DNA of 64,000 bases, taken from assembly GCA_948567375.1 (NCBI GenBank), contig OX419757.1, positions 41,540,001 through 41,604,000 on the forward strand. Reading direction: 5' to 3'. Positions 43,206-55,309 of this stretch are shown piece by piece; the stretch's first letter is position 1, and each line of letters starts with the position of its first letter. Made by a program: the position numbers and the translations under genes. Origin of the DNA: Lunularia cruciata (Eukaryota; Streptophyta; Marchantiopsida; Lunulariales; Lunulariaceae). A model generated the notes under the pieces. The model saw only the letters and a program-made list of their open reading frames with translations, ran no database searches and was not told where the DNA came from.

Positions 43206-43480
43206 TGTTGTTACATGCAATGCGTGACAATCACTTGTCTAGAAATTTGGGCAGACAGTCACTTGTCTAGAAGTTCAATTGGATGATAGTAATATACCTA
43301 TTTGTGTTTATATATGCAGAGAGTAATAAAGCATTAAAGGCTATTGTGAGCTAATTTCAGCACTTGAGGTAGCTTTTGGGAGGAAGTAAACCACATTATC
43401 TCTTGTTGTCCTCTGATTTTTGCTTAATGTGGTTTGTGATGTGCTATTATGAGATGTCCTAGAGACTGTGTTTTCTAACA
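43206..43480 (+). repeat. Copia LTR remnant
   Basis: The end TTTTGGGAGGAAGTAAACCACATTATC-like block and terminal GTTTTCTAACA match the Copia-1 3' LTR end (4060-4212); the start TGTTGTTAC is only a guess. There is no coding part attached. It probably marks the far side of a deletion that removed the 3' ends of B2 and Copia-2. Confidence 0.6.
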
Positions 43481-44961
43481 CTCCTATAGTGGTACCCCTA
43501 CTCATAGTAGCTCCATCTCTAACTAGTGCACCTCCACTAGATCCACCAACACTACTAGAGCTAGAACTCATGGGTATTGCTGATCTATCGCTAGCAACCA
43601 AGCTTGAAGTGATGATCATGTAGTTCAAAGACCAACACTATTTCCATAACTTGGTCTCTTCCAAGTGAGCTCTCTTAAACTCATGGTCATCATCCATTGG
43701 CCAACCCTCCAAGCATTGAAACAACCTCTTCCATGTTGTGAAGGGTGTGAACAAAGTTGGGTTCCGCATTTGCTACAAATCACACCAACTATCAAACTCT
43801 TGGATGAAGTCATCCATCTTAATGGTACCCACTATACTAGAGTAACATTTGGAGCCTTTGCGGGCCCCATAAATCTCATCCATGTCCCACAAAAATGGTA
43901 TGGACATCCCAAGTGCACTCTCAATTAAATCAACTCATGTATCGAACTCCAAATCAAAGTCAATCTCCTCCCTCATTGGGACTTAAGATATAGATTGATA
44001 TTGAGCGCCACTCTGAGCAAAACCACTATATACTACTATGCTATATCTTTTGGAACTCCCAAAGAACTTTGTCATGATAAAATAACTCAAACCGCAACCG
44101 TAACTACCTCAAGTACCCCACCAAGGATCACCACCAAGTGCAAACATCAACTGAACACCATCCACTAATGTAGCAACAATTAAACTAGGGGAAATAATGA
44201 CATATAACTTGCCATCATAACATGTACACTCGCGGTCTACAATTCATCATTTATTGCCTCATTGGAGAGAAACCCAAATAGTCTGACTAGCCTCACTACC
44301 AAGAGCACACAATAGCACCAATGCTCTAAAGTCAAAGCACCTCACACAAACATGGTGCACAAAAAGGAAGCAAAGAATGAGGAGGGAGAGGTGTAGTCCA
44401 ATCACAAGAAGTCTAAAACCCTCCATCTCATAAATCATCATTGGATTGATTCTACCACCATTTGGCATTTGACAGAATAAGAGTGTTTTCCTACTTCTTA
44501 AGCTACCAAGATCACCAAGAATGAGATTGAGTTGCCTTTCCTAGCCAAAGCTACATGTATATAGGTATCAATGGAATAGTCATTAGGACAACTAGTGAAA
44601 GGAGACCAATTGGCTAGAGCACCAACCTAGAAACCAAAGATGGGGTTCAAACCCTATTGCACACAATCTAGAAGGGTAGGTAGATTTTGCCAAACAATAA
44701 CCAAAAACTTATCTAACTAGCTAGCCTCACAACAACAAGTTGGCTTGTTGGCCCTTCTAGGCCATCATAGTCTTTTACCCCAAAACCTTATGCCTCAATT
44801 TGCACAAAATTGGCTTTAATTTCACTTCATGGGTTCAAATTGAACACACACTATCCCAAATTTACTCCATTCTTAGAAATTTGGCCAATGCTTCTCCACA
44901 CCAAATCTACATCAAATCAATTTGCAACAACAAGGCACTAATTACAATCAAGCCATACCCA
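43481..44961. other. No recognisable feature
   Basis: About 1.5 kb without motifs I can place. Short minus-strand frames (43341-43628, Ser-rich; 44259-44468, hydrophobic) have no recognised domain and no partner elsewhere in the window. Confidence 0.45.
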
Positions 44962-45260
44962 CTCTAGCTAAGAGACTCTAGATGATGCTCAACTAGGCAC
45001 CAATTATAGTTAGGCCACACCTACTCTAGCTAAGAGACTCAAGGTGATGCTCGATAGCCTCTGCTCAACATCAAAGAAGTGAGCTCTCTGGAGTTGCACT
45101 TTGAAGATATACCTTTTCTTAACATCGCTATTGATGATACATCTTAGCTACACATCACACCTAGGTCACCAACCTTAATGTCACTATTGATGATACATTT
45201 GACGATGAAAATGGTGCCAATGATGGAGGGTCCTACACTATAATACCAATAGCTAGACAT
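44962..45260. repeat. Direct repeat, copy 1 (about 290 bp) with 62-bp subrepeats
   Basis: Matches 45962-46250 in the same orientation with moderate divergence. It begins with two units of CTCTAGCTAAGAGACTC spaced 62 bp and ends near CAATAGCTAGAC. Confidence 0.75.
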
Positions 45261-45264
45261 ATGA

Positions 45265-45515
45265 TTTAGAGATGCAATTTGGTTTGGTAACATCTAGAAG
45301 GATGTTATACATAATGGACTAAGTAGATCAAACAAAAGGTATCACCAAAAGAGTACTTCTACTAATAGGCCAAAAATTGAAACATGCTTGGATCTAGAGG
45401 TGAAACTTGGGATGGTGACATTTGGAAGTATGTTATACATGATGGAGAAAGTAGATCAAATAGAAATATCACCAAAATTGCACTTCTACTAATAGAGAAA
45501 AAGCCAAAATAGGCA
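45265..45515. repeat. Two diverged tandem units of about 120 bp
   Basis: Units at about 45265-45385 and 45390-45515 share ATGTTATACAT(A/G)ATGGA, AAGTAGATCAAA and CTTCTACTAATAG. Non-coding. Confidence 0.65.
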
Positions 45516-45961
45516 TGTAAAATTTAGAGGCAATTTTGGAAGCCTAAATGGATGAATTAGGCCTTTAAAATGAGCATTTTCCCCAACAAAAATAGGCTAG
45601 CCTTAGCTCCCCCTACATTTGTCTCATCAAGAGCTTTCTAATGGTATCTCACCCATGTGATTATGAGATTCTTACAGATTCCCTAAAATTCCGTACGGTC
45701 AAAGCCTATTTGACCGACTAGATGGGACCTTAACCGACTAGATGGGATGAGGACTAACATGTCACCAATCCAAGCAAGTAATCTAAAGGTGGAGCTTGCC
45801 AACAGATCACCTATCTATGTACCTAATCCTATGGTGGAGCTTCTTTAGAGGAGATTCTCTTTGGCTATATAATAAAGAGAAGGTGCTCCTTTGGGATATC
45901 AGAGTTTGATTGTGGAATTTGTATTTTCTCTATTATGTTTCTCTATCATTTGGAATATTTT

Positions 45962-46250
45962 ACTCTAGCTAAGAGACTCTAGGTTATGCTCAATTAGGCA
46001 CCAATTACAATCAAGCCATACCTACTCTAGCTAAGAGACTCTAGGTGATGCTTGGTGGCCTCTATCCACCATATCCAAGAACTCAAAGGCTCAACATCAA
46101 AGAAGTGAGCTCTTTAGAGTTGCAATTTGAAGGTATACCTCTGCTCAACCTGGGTCCCCAACCTTAACGTCACCATTAACAACACATCTAATGGAGCAAA
46201 TGGTGCTAGTGACAGAGGGTTCCACTATGTGATCAATAGCTCTAATCTAA
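45962..46250. repeat. Direct repeat, copy 2
   Basis: Second copy of 44962-45260, 1 kb downstream, with the same internal 62-bp periodicity. A TATA-like GCTATATAATAAAG lies between the copies near 45863. The pair could be LTRs of a small non-autonomous element, but TG...CA ends were not defined. Confidence 0.7.
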
Positions 46251-46311
46251 AATTGAATGACAACAAGTAGTCCATAAATAACTACCAAAATACTTGTGAC
46301 TATCAACACTA

Positions 46312-46557
46312 TCACTCTAGCTTTGTTGGCACAAATGTCATGATAGCTTGCATGCCCTCACTCCATTGTGTTGCATCAGTACTTCTAAGGACTGAGGCAT
46401 AAGATGTTGGTTCTATAGATTGTGATAAAGTGCCTATAGTGGCATGACTTGATTGTGAACTTTTATGGTCGCTGAGATGTTGCAATGGTAGTGTACTTAG
46501 ATGTAGGCTACCAGCAAGATGGCTGTGCAATTTTGGTGGCTCTGCACAAAGCATCAA
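46312..46557 (-). pseudogene. Copia-3 RT leader, truncated
   Basis: EPTSYASVLRSTDATQWSEGMQAIM matches the segment that opens copia RT (EP..Y..A......W..AM..E). The rest of RT is missing; unrelated sequence follows toward 46250. Confidence 0.72.
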
Positions 46558-46849
46558 TGGGTGGTGGTGATAAATTATGTGGTCTGGTAGTTGATGCTTC
46601 TACTAGAGGAAGATCAGAATCAAGTACAACATTGTTAATCAGATTTGAATCTTATGTAGTGTTGTTGAAGAAATCATAGTTGTGACTAGGACTAGTGTCA
46701 ACTTCAATTGTCACAGATTTTGGTGTGGTGTGATCTATGAAGCATGCATGACATGAGAAAGTCCATTTCCCTACATTTGGAATGTAGAAGATTTATCCGT
46801 TGGTCCATAGTCAGTGAAGATCCCTTTGATTGCACGCGAGTCAAATTTC

Positions 46850-47636
46850 CCTAAGTTATACAAGTCATCAAGTATGAGAGCTTGAGATCCCATGTGCAGA
46901 GGTGTTCCAAATGAGGCTTAAGACCACTCCAAGCCTCCCATGGTGTACAACCATATAGAAAGGAGTTAGGACTTCAATTCTATAAGTTTCTAGATGTTAA
47001 AATGGCACATTCCTAATAGATATCTTGTTTGTTTATAGTTTGCATCATTGCTCTTGCACTTTCAAAAAGGGTGTAAATAGCTCTTTTTGCAACTCAGTTG
47101 AGCTTAGATGATCAAGGAGGTGGTATCTCCTTGGTAATTATACACTCATTTAACCATGTTTTGACTGCAAATTTGATAAATTTGCCTCCTCCATCGGTGC
47201 GTAATGTTTTCAATCAGCAACCCAAAGATGTCTCCAACTTGTTATGGTAAGATTCTAGTGCGGATAATGTGTCTGATTGGTGCTTGAGAGTTGCAAAATC
47301 AACCATTTGTGTGAACTAGTCCACTATGACTATAAAATAAAGGTTGCCTTGGAGTGATGTAGTACACATAGGCCCAACCAAATCTGCATCTACTTGTTGA
47401 AGTTTCATTGTTGTAGAGTGTGAAATACCATGGGTGGCAAGTGTTGGTGCTTGGTGGGATTTAGCCAGAGCACAAGGTTTGCATATCCCATGAGGTAGGT
47501 TGTTATAGGGTAGACCTTCAACAAAGGTCCAAAGTTTGCCCATATTTGAGGCTCTAAGGTGCCCTAAATGTTTGTGCCATAGTGTGGTGTTGTCCGTGAT
47601 GGCCGCAACATTGATTTCAGATGGATAAAGGATCAA
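46850..47636 (-). pseudogene. Copia-3 pre-integrase and integrase
   Basis: 47636-47316 reads LWHKHLGHLRASNMGKLW (HHCC zinc domain) and ICKPCALAKSHQ, then QQVDADLVGPMCTTSLQGN with the first catalytic Asp. Below 47310 the core continues in broken frames to RTDGGGEF-like and NGVAKRAIYT-like sequence near 47080. Inactive. Confidence 0.78.
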
Positions 47637-47854
47637 GCCATCAAGATTCTATAGGTGATCTAGTACATTTGCAAGTGCTAGCATATGTCTATCTTTGTGT
47701 ATAGTTTCTTTTCTTCCTTAAAAGAAAACCCATGCATTAGTAGCCCCAAGTGCACAACTATATAATAGTGTCATTCCTAGGTTGGGGCAAAGCAATCAAT
47801 GCTGAAAAGCAAGTGTATTACCAACCCTTATGTGGACACACAGTGTACCTATAC

Positions 47855-48271
47855 CTAAAGCATTGGTAGTGCAACCATCTCCAAGGATAACTGGTTTATA
47901 GTTACTAGAGTCTTGTAGTCCCAAAGCGCAACATCATTATTGGTGATATGACAGGTTGCACCAGAGTGAAGGACTAATCCGCCAAGCCTTGTTTGTGATC
48001 TTGCAGACCTACCTACCAGTAACCACTCATGATCTTGGACTAAAGATGCCAATCTGTATGTTATCCAACTAGATTCCATTGCTATAGCTACAACCGGTGA
48101 AGCTTGGCTTGGTGTCTGGCTGGTTGTTGTTTGTGAGCACAATTTTGGACAAGTCCATGTGAGGTAAATTGGTTTGTTGGATGTGGCATGGGTGCCCATG
48201 AGGGAAATCGAACTTGCTATAACATACAGTCTCTCAATGCACTCTTTTGCCACAATAGTTGCAAGTGACAT
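47855..48271 (-). pseudogene. Copia-3 zinc knuckle remnant and protease
   Basis: LATIVAKECIERLYVIASS is a degraded knuckle region (CNYCGKKGH-like in another frame). Further on GLVLHSGATCHITNND is the retropepsin active site, with the catalytic Asp replaced by His (LDSGAT is expected). The missing Asp shows inactivation. Confidence 0.78.
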
Positions 48272-48457
48272 CTATCTTATTTCTTCCTTGTAGATAAGCT
48301 ATTGCTACAAAGATTGATTCTAGTTCTTTTCCTAATCTGTCCTTGTTCTCTATCTTTCTAGCACAAAGTTATTCAATGTGTAGTGCTTCAACATCTGCTA
48401 CCTTGAGCCTGCCGGTCCCCGCTATTGCTGCAAAAGTCATGACCAGTGGTAGGTATT

Positions 48458-48990
48458 CTAATGTTGATAGTGCTCCCTATAGAGTTGTGTAGCTTGAGCA
48501 TCCTCATCAATGTCAATTCCAACCAGGGCCAATCCATTGGAAAGTTCATGCAAGCAGGCAATAAGCATGGAGCGTGTCTCTCCGCTGCAAAGTTTGAGAG
48601 TGGTGAATTTGCGTAGAAGGACAATTTTATTGAGTGTTGTCTTTTGCTCAAACCGGTCTACACGTTTGTCCCACATCTGTTTGGTGGTCTTGCAAGGCAT
48701 CAAGTCAAGGGCTACTATAAGAGACATTGTCAATTAGATCTGTGCTCATGCCTTGCCATCCTCCTTGTCCCAAGTAGCTTGTAATTCTGTCAACTCAATA
48801 GCAAGTAGTACAAGGTTGGAACCATATGTTTGAAATCTTGTTGAAGTCTCTTCTTTTGTGTGTTTTGAAGTTCTGATGTGATATCCCATAGGCCTTGGGC
48901 CAGAAAGATCAGTTCAAAATGGTATTTCCATATAGACCAATTATCTACGCCATAAGGATTCAACATGGTAGATGTTCCAAGGTACTAAAC
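48458..48990 (-). pseudogene. Copia-3 gag
   Basis: Begins NPYGVDNWSIWKYHFELI near 48970, then, after frame breaks, KTTKQMWDKRVDRFEQKTTLNKI and KLCSGETRSMLIACLHELSNGL (48733-48458), matching the UBN2-type copia gag domain. Several stops between. Confidence 0.75.
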
Positions 48991-49972
48991 CTTGTTTAGC
49001 CATAGTGAGTATTGTTTCAAGAAAACTGATATGGTGGTGCTTTGTGTGTGTAGGTCTAATAATGCATGCTTGCAGTCTATCTATAATTATTGCAAGGTGG
49101 AATTCAACTTGGGCCCATAACCTGTGGAGCTGAATCACTTTCTTTCTTACAAATAAAAGAAGCAATCTATGAAAACCCGACAAATATCACTTTTGCGGTA
49201 ATCGGGTAAGTAAAGTTTGTTCCTGTAGGGACACTGGTCAGAATTGGTCAAATACAAAGCAAACAGTAACAATGTAGTTCTTCTTGGGTGCGTCTTTAAT
49301 CTCTCAAGTAGAAACCACACCCAGAAGAAAGTAACAAGCACTAATTTGTGCTCTTGTCATAGATTAACACTCCTTAATCACAACACCTTCAATTCTTTCC
49401 AAACAATCTTGATTGTGATGATTCAGGCTCTCCCAAAAATAGCACTTCATTGCAAAATGACTTTGCCTCAGAATTGTGTTCTACCCCTCCATTGAAGGCA
49501 CAACTTCCTTGATCAAAATTCCTTCACATCAATACTATGCTGCACTCACAAATGTAGAATACTACCAACACTACAATTCCTCTCAGATCTCTCAAGGCAT
49601 TGATTTGATTGCACTTCAACTAGGATCAAACACACAAAATGAAGATCAAGGCTGTGGAATCCAACATCCAACAATCACACTAACTTGCACTTCAAAATTC
49701 TCCACACAAACACAAACATAAAGTTGATACTCAAAATCAAGCTCAAGCAATGAGCACTATTTCACAACACTTCACTTTATCTATTCTCAGAAATAATGAG
49801 CACTGAACAACATTTGACTACAAATGCCACTCTTAAATAGTGAAGCAATCGACCATTCTGACAAAAATACCATTTCCTCACAACTCTACAAACCTGTTGA
49901 TCCAAAATGACAATGCACCTCTTCATATCTACCTCTTCAAATCTTAAATCTGTTACTAATCCAATCCGATGT

Positions 49973-50966
49973 CTACCCAGCATCGGCTTTCAAACCCAAT
50001 AATTTCTCTATAATTTCCCCATCCTCGGGTCTATCCAATTTTACTCCTAACTCTTCTATGTTTACAATTTCTTCACTACAATCTACAATTGAGGTCATGG
50101 GTAATTCATCTACTCCCTTTTCTCCCAACCCAGTCTTCTCTAGAGTTTCAGAGAACAACTCCGAAGACACTTGTACTCCTACTTCTGCAACTTCGGGTCT
50201 TCGTACTTCTTCTACGTCACTACAAAGTTTAGCTAACTCTGTCCTCATAAGATCTATATTGAGACACACATTGTCTCCCACCTCTAACATCTTCCTATCT
50301 ACATGATCTCAGAAACAAATTAAGAGATTATTTAATTCCGTATCCTTTGACTTCCTCTTGCGCGGCTCCTGTACTAGTAACTTCAGCTCATGCAACCCCG
50401 CCTCTTCAAGTTTACATTCAACTTCCGTACTCAGCATGGCCTTGATTTCATTGACAACACCTTCTACCTCAGTAGTTTCTTCCATAACCGTAAGCCACTC
50501 CTTCTTCCTCTCTTTTTCCAATTCACTGCAATACATCTGGAGCTCATCTTCAAATTCAGCTTTTAATGCTTCATTCTCCCTCCTTCTTCTCACTGCCTTG
50601 TTCCAGCATAGAAACTTTGGGACTCAGCTTTCCGGCCTCCTTCATTGACTGTTGCATTTGCTGAACCTCCGCTTCACCTTTGCTATTGCTACTCAATTCT
50701 TCACTTTGTAGCGTGAATTCCTCTTCTTTGCCCGACATTCCTTCCTTTGATCCTGTTTCTCCTTCCAATTCTTCTTCTTCTTGCATGAATTCCTTCATCT
50801 TCACTACCACTGCCATTGCGTTAAGCTTTAGAAATTTCTGGGGTTGTACTGTCGCAACACGACTCTCAAGCTTGGCTCTCTTTTGCACCCTTGGAAGGTC
50901 AATTGCTACAATCTTCTCCTTCCCACTCTCTTTGTAGTATGCATCCTCCTCTCCCACTCTCTCCAT
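49973..50966 (-). pseudogene. LTR-borne ORF2, C2 3' LTR copy
   Basis: 50966-50571 holds a basic start (KEKIVAIDLPRVQKRAK), then acidic EEEELEGETGSKEGMSGKEEE and GEAEVQQMQQSMKEAGKL, aligning with the acidic part of C1 ORF2. 50593-50309 has coiled-coil sequence FEDELQMYCSELEKERKK and LHELKLLVQEPRKRKSKD. 50290-49973 has VQVSSELFSETLEKTGLGEK and SIVDCSEEIVNIEE. One stop (CF*DHVDRKMLEV) and one frameshift interrupt it. Shorter than C1: most of the central coiled coil is absent. Confidence 0.62.
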
Positions 50967-51029
50967 ATAAAATCGCTAATCTTCGTCGGCCTCCTTGCGT
51001 AAATCTAGATGAAAGTGCAAATGCATTCA

Positions 51030-51787
51030 ACTTTGTTCTTCCAAAGTCAGCAAGTTCAACCCAAAATAAAAGTGCGTTGCAAATGGCACAAAGTAATGTG
51101 GTGGCATATCCATTCTCCATCTTGAAATCATCTGCACCACTCTCTGATGCAGACATTTCACCCAATCTACTGCCTCTCCCACAAACACTTGGTGAAAGAA
51201 CACCGCCTGTTGCATAGTACATAGGTGGTTCGCTTTGGTTTGAACATGGCCATCATTGGGCTTACTATTCCTCTCCGCTCAGGGTCTCTATAACTATCCA
51301 CCTTATACCCATTCTTAGTGCATGGTCGATTGAACTACTTCCTTACTTCGACAATCTCTTTTGAAGCATCACACTTCCGATAAAAGGTGGTACCTCCTAC
51401 CTCTCCTGCTTCTTTTCCAAACACTACTCTCCAATTTGCCTCTGTCCATCAAGCGGGATTCCCTCTCTTCTCCTCATGTTTTGGCACATCTTTACAATTG
51501 CTTGCTGCAATTTCTACCATGAAACCTGGAAAACTGAAATTCCAGTTCCAGGCCAGGAACGTGATGCAAATTCTCGTCAAGACTTTGATCCGCACTATTA
51601 CTTCTAATCTACAAAGTGCAAGCCCTCTCACTGCACTGTGCTTGCTCACTTTTGGAGTCATCGTGTGCTTCACTTTTCTCTTGTGGAAGATCGTCCCCAA
51701 AATCCTAACCCACTCCTCTTCCTGCGGATTTGTAATTTGCATCACTTTGGGTTGACTTTGAATAGGCACCAAGGTGCGACTAGACAT
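51030..51787 (-). pseudogene. LTR-borne ORF1, C2 3' LTR copy
   Basis: Starts MSSRTLVPIQSQ at 51787 and stays open to a TGA after KRGNPA, the same position as in C1. It shares ICITFLAWNWNFSFPG with C1 exactly over CITFLAWNWNFSFPG. After the TGA: WTEANWRVVFGKEAGEVGG, TFYRKCDAS, NGYKVDSYRDPERRGI, MMAMFKP. Then frame breaks, with QQAVFFHQVFVGEAVDWVKCL in 51215-51027. Protein similarity exceeds what the intervening DNA suggests. Confidence 0.65.
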
Positions 51788-52212
51788 TGCTCCTCCTCCT
51801 TGTGCAACTTGTCATACTATAGTCCTATGCCAATCAGTCACTCTTTAGTTGCTCCTCCTCTCAAATTTCTGATTTGGTGAAGTTGTTGCCTGTTACTTTC
51901 AAGAAGTTCTTGATCCTGAGATCACTACTTTCTTCCCACATACTTTCTTGATTACACCAACTCCAAATATATTTGTTATAGGTTCTTTGAATCCACTCAC
52001 GCCACCCAATACAAAGTCTCTCATCTCCTTCTTTGTCCTTGTGTCTTTGGGTTCTTACTTCACGTCTTGACCCAAGGTCGACTTCAGGTTTTACTTCACC
52101 TCTTCGCTTCTTCTTATTTCTTCCCCATGTTAGCCCTCTTTAGGTTCTAACCATCTACTTCTACTTTAAAATGCTAACAAAACAATCAAAAACAAAAAAT
52201 GTGGGTACCACA

Positions 52213-52225
52213 TACCCCCTCCCTC
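52213..52225 (-). other. C2 polypurine tract
   Basis: GAGGGAGGGGGTA on the minus strand directly before the 3' LTR, identical to C1. Confidence 0.85.
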
Positions 52226-53372
52226 AAATGTGAGCGTCCCCACGAACATAGACTTCGGGTGTCTTAGAGACTTCCGAGTCTATGGTCCAATATCTCCAAA
52301 CTCTCCACCCGTTTACTCGAGTGGCAAAAGGATTGCCTTCCAGGTCTACAAGTTGAATGGACCTATTTTCATACAGATGAAGAACTCGATAAGGTCCCAT
52401 CCATCTCAAATGCAACTTGCTTGGAAAAAATATTCTACAATTGTTGTATAACAAAACCAAATCTCCTTTGCGCACAACCACAGGCTTGATATGCTTATCA
52501 TGCCTGACTTTCCTTTGCGCTTGTACTTCCTTTGTGGTTTGCTTTGCATTGTCTCTTTTCTCTTTTAACTACATTAGTTGATGGATCCGAAGTTCCTAGC
52601 TTTCTTCCTCCGATAGTCGTTCTTTGCAAAGAATCTGATATGTCGGTACTTCAAATTCAACTGGTAGTATGGGATGCAAGCCATATGTCAAGAAGTATGG
52701 AGTTTGCTTGGTTGTAATCTTTTCTGTCATTCTATATGCCCACAATGTGGCTAGTTATTTTGTATCCTAGTCATAGGCATAATTGACAGTCACCTTATTC
52801 AAAATTTTGCAAAGTAACCCATTCGCCTTTTCCGTTAAGCCATTTGCTTTTGGATTATAAGGAGTCATCTTCCGATGTTTAATCTGGAAGTACTTGGTTA
52901 ACGACTCTATCATAGAGTTCAAAAAATGTGTCCCTCTGTCACTGACCAATTCCAAAGGACACCCATATCGGGAGAGGATATTTCAAAAGAAAAATTCCGC
53001 CACAATTTTGGCAATTTTGGCATCATCTTTGCAAGTTGCTTCAACTTCGACCATCTTGGTAACCAAAATGTATCTCTTCCTTGTTTCCTGGGTCACTGGT
53101 TGAATAGGACCCACAAAATCAATTCCCCATTTCTCAAATGGGGCCAAGGGCAAAATTGGTCTCAAAGGCCATTGAGAAGTAGCCGTCGGCTTTCTTGTCG
53201 TTCTCTGACAAGCATCACAGATTCGGATATGAGCATGCGTGTCTTTGTACATTGTAGGCCACCAATACCCTATAGAAAAAATCTTCTTTATAGTATTCTT
53301 CAGAGCATAGTGTCCTCCCAATGCCTTGGAGTGTAAAGACTCAATTACGCCTCTGACTTCATATGACTCCAA
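52224..53372 (-). pseudogene. C2 integrase
   Basis: 53372-52983: zinc domain LHSKALGGHYALKNTIKKIF and ICDACQRTTRKPTATS, with both zinc cysteines kept (C1 lost one). The core follows with KWGIDFVGPIQP. 52955-52767: ELVSDRGTHF and NGLTEKANGLL with the catalytic Glu. 52481-52224: HLRWMGPYRVLHLYENRSIQL to the end. Breaks near 52970 and 52600-52760. Confidence 0.88.
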
Positions 53373-53534
53373 GCATCACCAAAGTACTTTGTCTTTGCCC
53401 ATCTTGAATAGAATATTGTGTTTGAGCTGATACGGCCCCATTTTCCTGAGAAAGATTGCCCTCTCCTCTGGGTCCAGCCCTTCAGGACAATGGAGAGTAT
53501 GCAGATAATGATTTTCTGCTGCATACCTCGTACT

Positions 53535-54917
53535 TCACATTGCTGTTAATTGATATAACTCTTCATCAAGGAACCGACCGTCAATTTCCCACTCTTGGTC
53601 TTGAGTTTCTAACCTGGACAGGAAGTCTGCATTTGAATGCAAAGCTCCCCTCCGTACTTGTACAATATATGTGAATTCTTGTAACAACAAGATCCATCTT
53701 GCAATTTTCCCGGACAAATCTGCCTTCTTGACCATATGTTGCAATGCGTAATGGTCAACATAGAAGACAAACTCGTATCCCAGCAGGTAGTGGTGAAATT
53801 TCTTACAGGCATACACCATTTTGAGTGCTTTTCTTTCAGTCGTCGAATAGTTCTTTTCAGAAACTGAAAGTTGTCGGCTGGCATAATACATCAGGTATTC
53901 CTTCTTCTTCTTGTCCTTCTGACTTAAGATGATGCCGATGGTCATGGACAAAGTGTCCACATATACATGAAAAGGGACGTCCCAATTCAAGGCCCTCATA
54001 ACTGGTGCTTCAACCAGTTTCTTCTTCAACACCTAGAAAGCTTCTTCTTGATCTGCTTCCCACTGGTAGTCTTCAACTTTCTTCAGATGCTTTGTAAGGG
54101 GTGCAGCAAGCACCACATAGTTTGACACAAAGCGTCTGTAGTATCCGACATGTCCCAAGAAGACTCTCAGCTCCCGGATGTTCTTTGTGGATTCCAAAGC
54201 TGAGATTACTTTAATTTTCTTGACATTGACTTCAATACTTTGGCTTGACACCCGATGCCCCAGAAGAATTCCCTCCTTCATTGCGAAGAAGCATTTCTCC
54301 GGGTGTAATGACAAACTGGCAAAGCGACACCTTTCAAAAGTTTGGTGAAGGTAATCCAAATGTACATCTCTTCACCCAAACACACAAAAATCATCAATGA
54401 ACACTTCCACAAATTTGCACAGGAAATCCTTGAAGATTGAATTCATCATCCGTTGAAAAGTAGCAAGAGCATTACACAACCCAAAGGGCATTTGATTGTA
54501 AGTAAAAGTGCTCCAATTGGTCATGAATGTAGTTTTATCCTTGTCCTCTTCTCGGATGGATACTTGATTGTACCCTGAGAATCCATCAAGAAAACTATAA
54601 CAAGGATGACCAGCTACTTGGTCCAAAATTGTGTTGGTAAAAGGTAAGGGATCCTGCCTTGTGACTGCATTCAACTTACGGAAGCCTTGGCACCCTTGGA
54701 TCTTCCCTATTTTCTTCTTCCGGACAATGACGATGGGGGAGACCCATTCACTGCTTAAGACATGGAAGATAATTCCCGCCCCTAAGTACTTGTTGATTTC
54801 ATCTTTCACCAAAAGGGAGTACTTTGGGTTCAGACGGTATTGTCTCTGGCAAACCGGAATTGCACCTTCAACTAGATCAATCCGGTGCTCTCTAAATTCT
54901 CGTGGAATACCTGACAT
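53535..54917 (-). pseudogene. C2 reverse transcriptase and RNase H
   Basis: 54917-54372 is open: HRIDLVEGAIPVCQRQYRLNP, SEWVSPIVIVRKKKIGKI, QMPFGLCNALATFQRMMNS and FIDDFCVFG. 54359-54033 continues with GHVGYYRRFVSNYVVLAAPL. 54032-53535 is RNase H with FHVYVDTLSMTIGIILSQ and NADFLSRLETQDQ. Only two small breaks separate these pieces, so this RT is nearly intact. Confidence 0.9.
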
Positions 54918-55309
54918 TTGATCAATAGACCAAGCAAATACATCCTAGAATTCTATAAATAGTGCAGTGTATCCTACCAACTCCTCCAAAGTGATTGTCT
55001 TTGTAATTTTCAAAATTTTCCCTTTAGTCATAACAACATTTTGACAGTCATTGGAGTTGATGACTCCTTCAACGTGGCTTACTCGGCTTAACCCAAGGCG
55101 AGGTCATATGGATCTTTGTCTTCGACATCCACCTCGTAGCATTCCAAGTAATTGACTTGGACTTTGTCTTTGGATTTGTCTGAGGACAAAGACGATGAGT
55201 CTTTGGATTTGTCCATCTTCTGACAAACTAGTTTCCCTGAGATGGAGAACCTGTGTCCAACTCTCACCAGCTTTTGGTCTTTGGATGAAATGTCCTTGAA
55301 CCGTAACTT

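Larger units (their letters stand above)
46300..49167 (-). mobile_element. Copia-3: minus-strand copia remnant, cut by C2
   Basis: On the minus strand, from 48990 down: gag, CCHC/protease, pre-integrase, integrase and the very start of RT, which ends near 46312. RT, RNase H and 3' LTR are missing. The upstream (5') part is separated by C2; the flanking bases CAATC (49163-49167) and TAATC (61922-61926) show that it continues past 61921. A different copia lineage from Copia-1. Confidence 0.8.
49168..52212 (-). repeat. C2 3' LTR (3.0 kb)
   Basis: On the minus strand it runs from TGTGGTACCCACA (52212) to a decayed ...CGGGTTTTCATA end at 49168, aligned with TTGTCACA of other copies. Carries ORF1 and ORF2 homologues and a TATTTAAG box near 49831-49840. 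Confidence 0.88.

Noticed and set aside
43665-43928. 87-codon frame as a host gene
   Set aside because: No recognisable domain in this or the other frames, and stops surround it. Left as unrecognised sequence.
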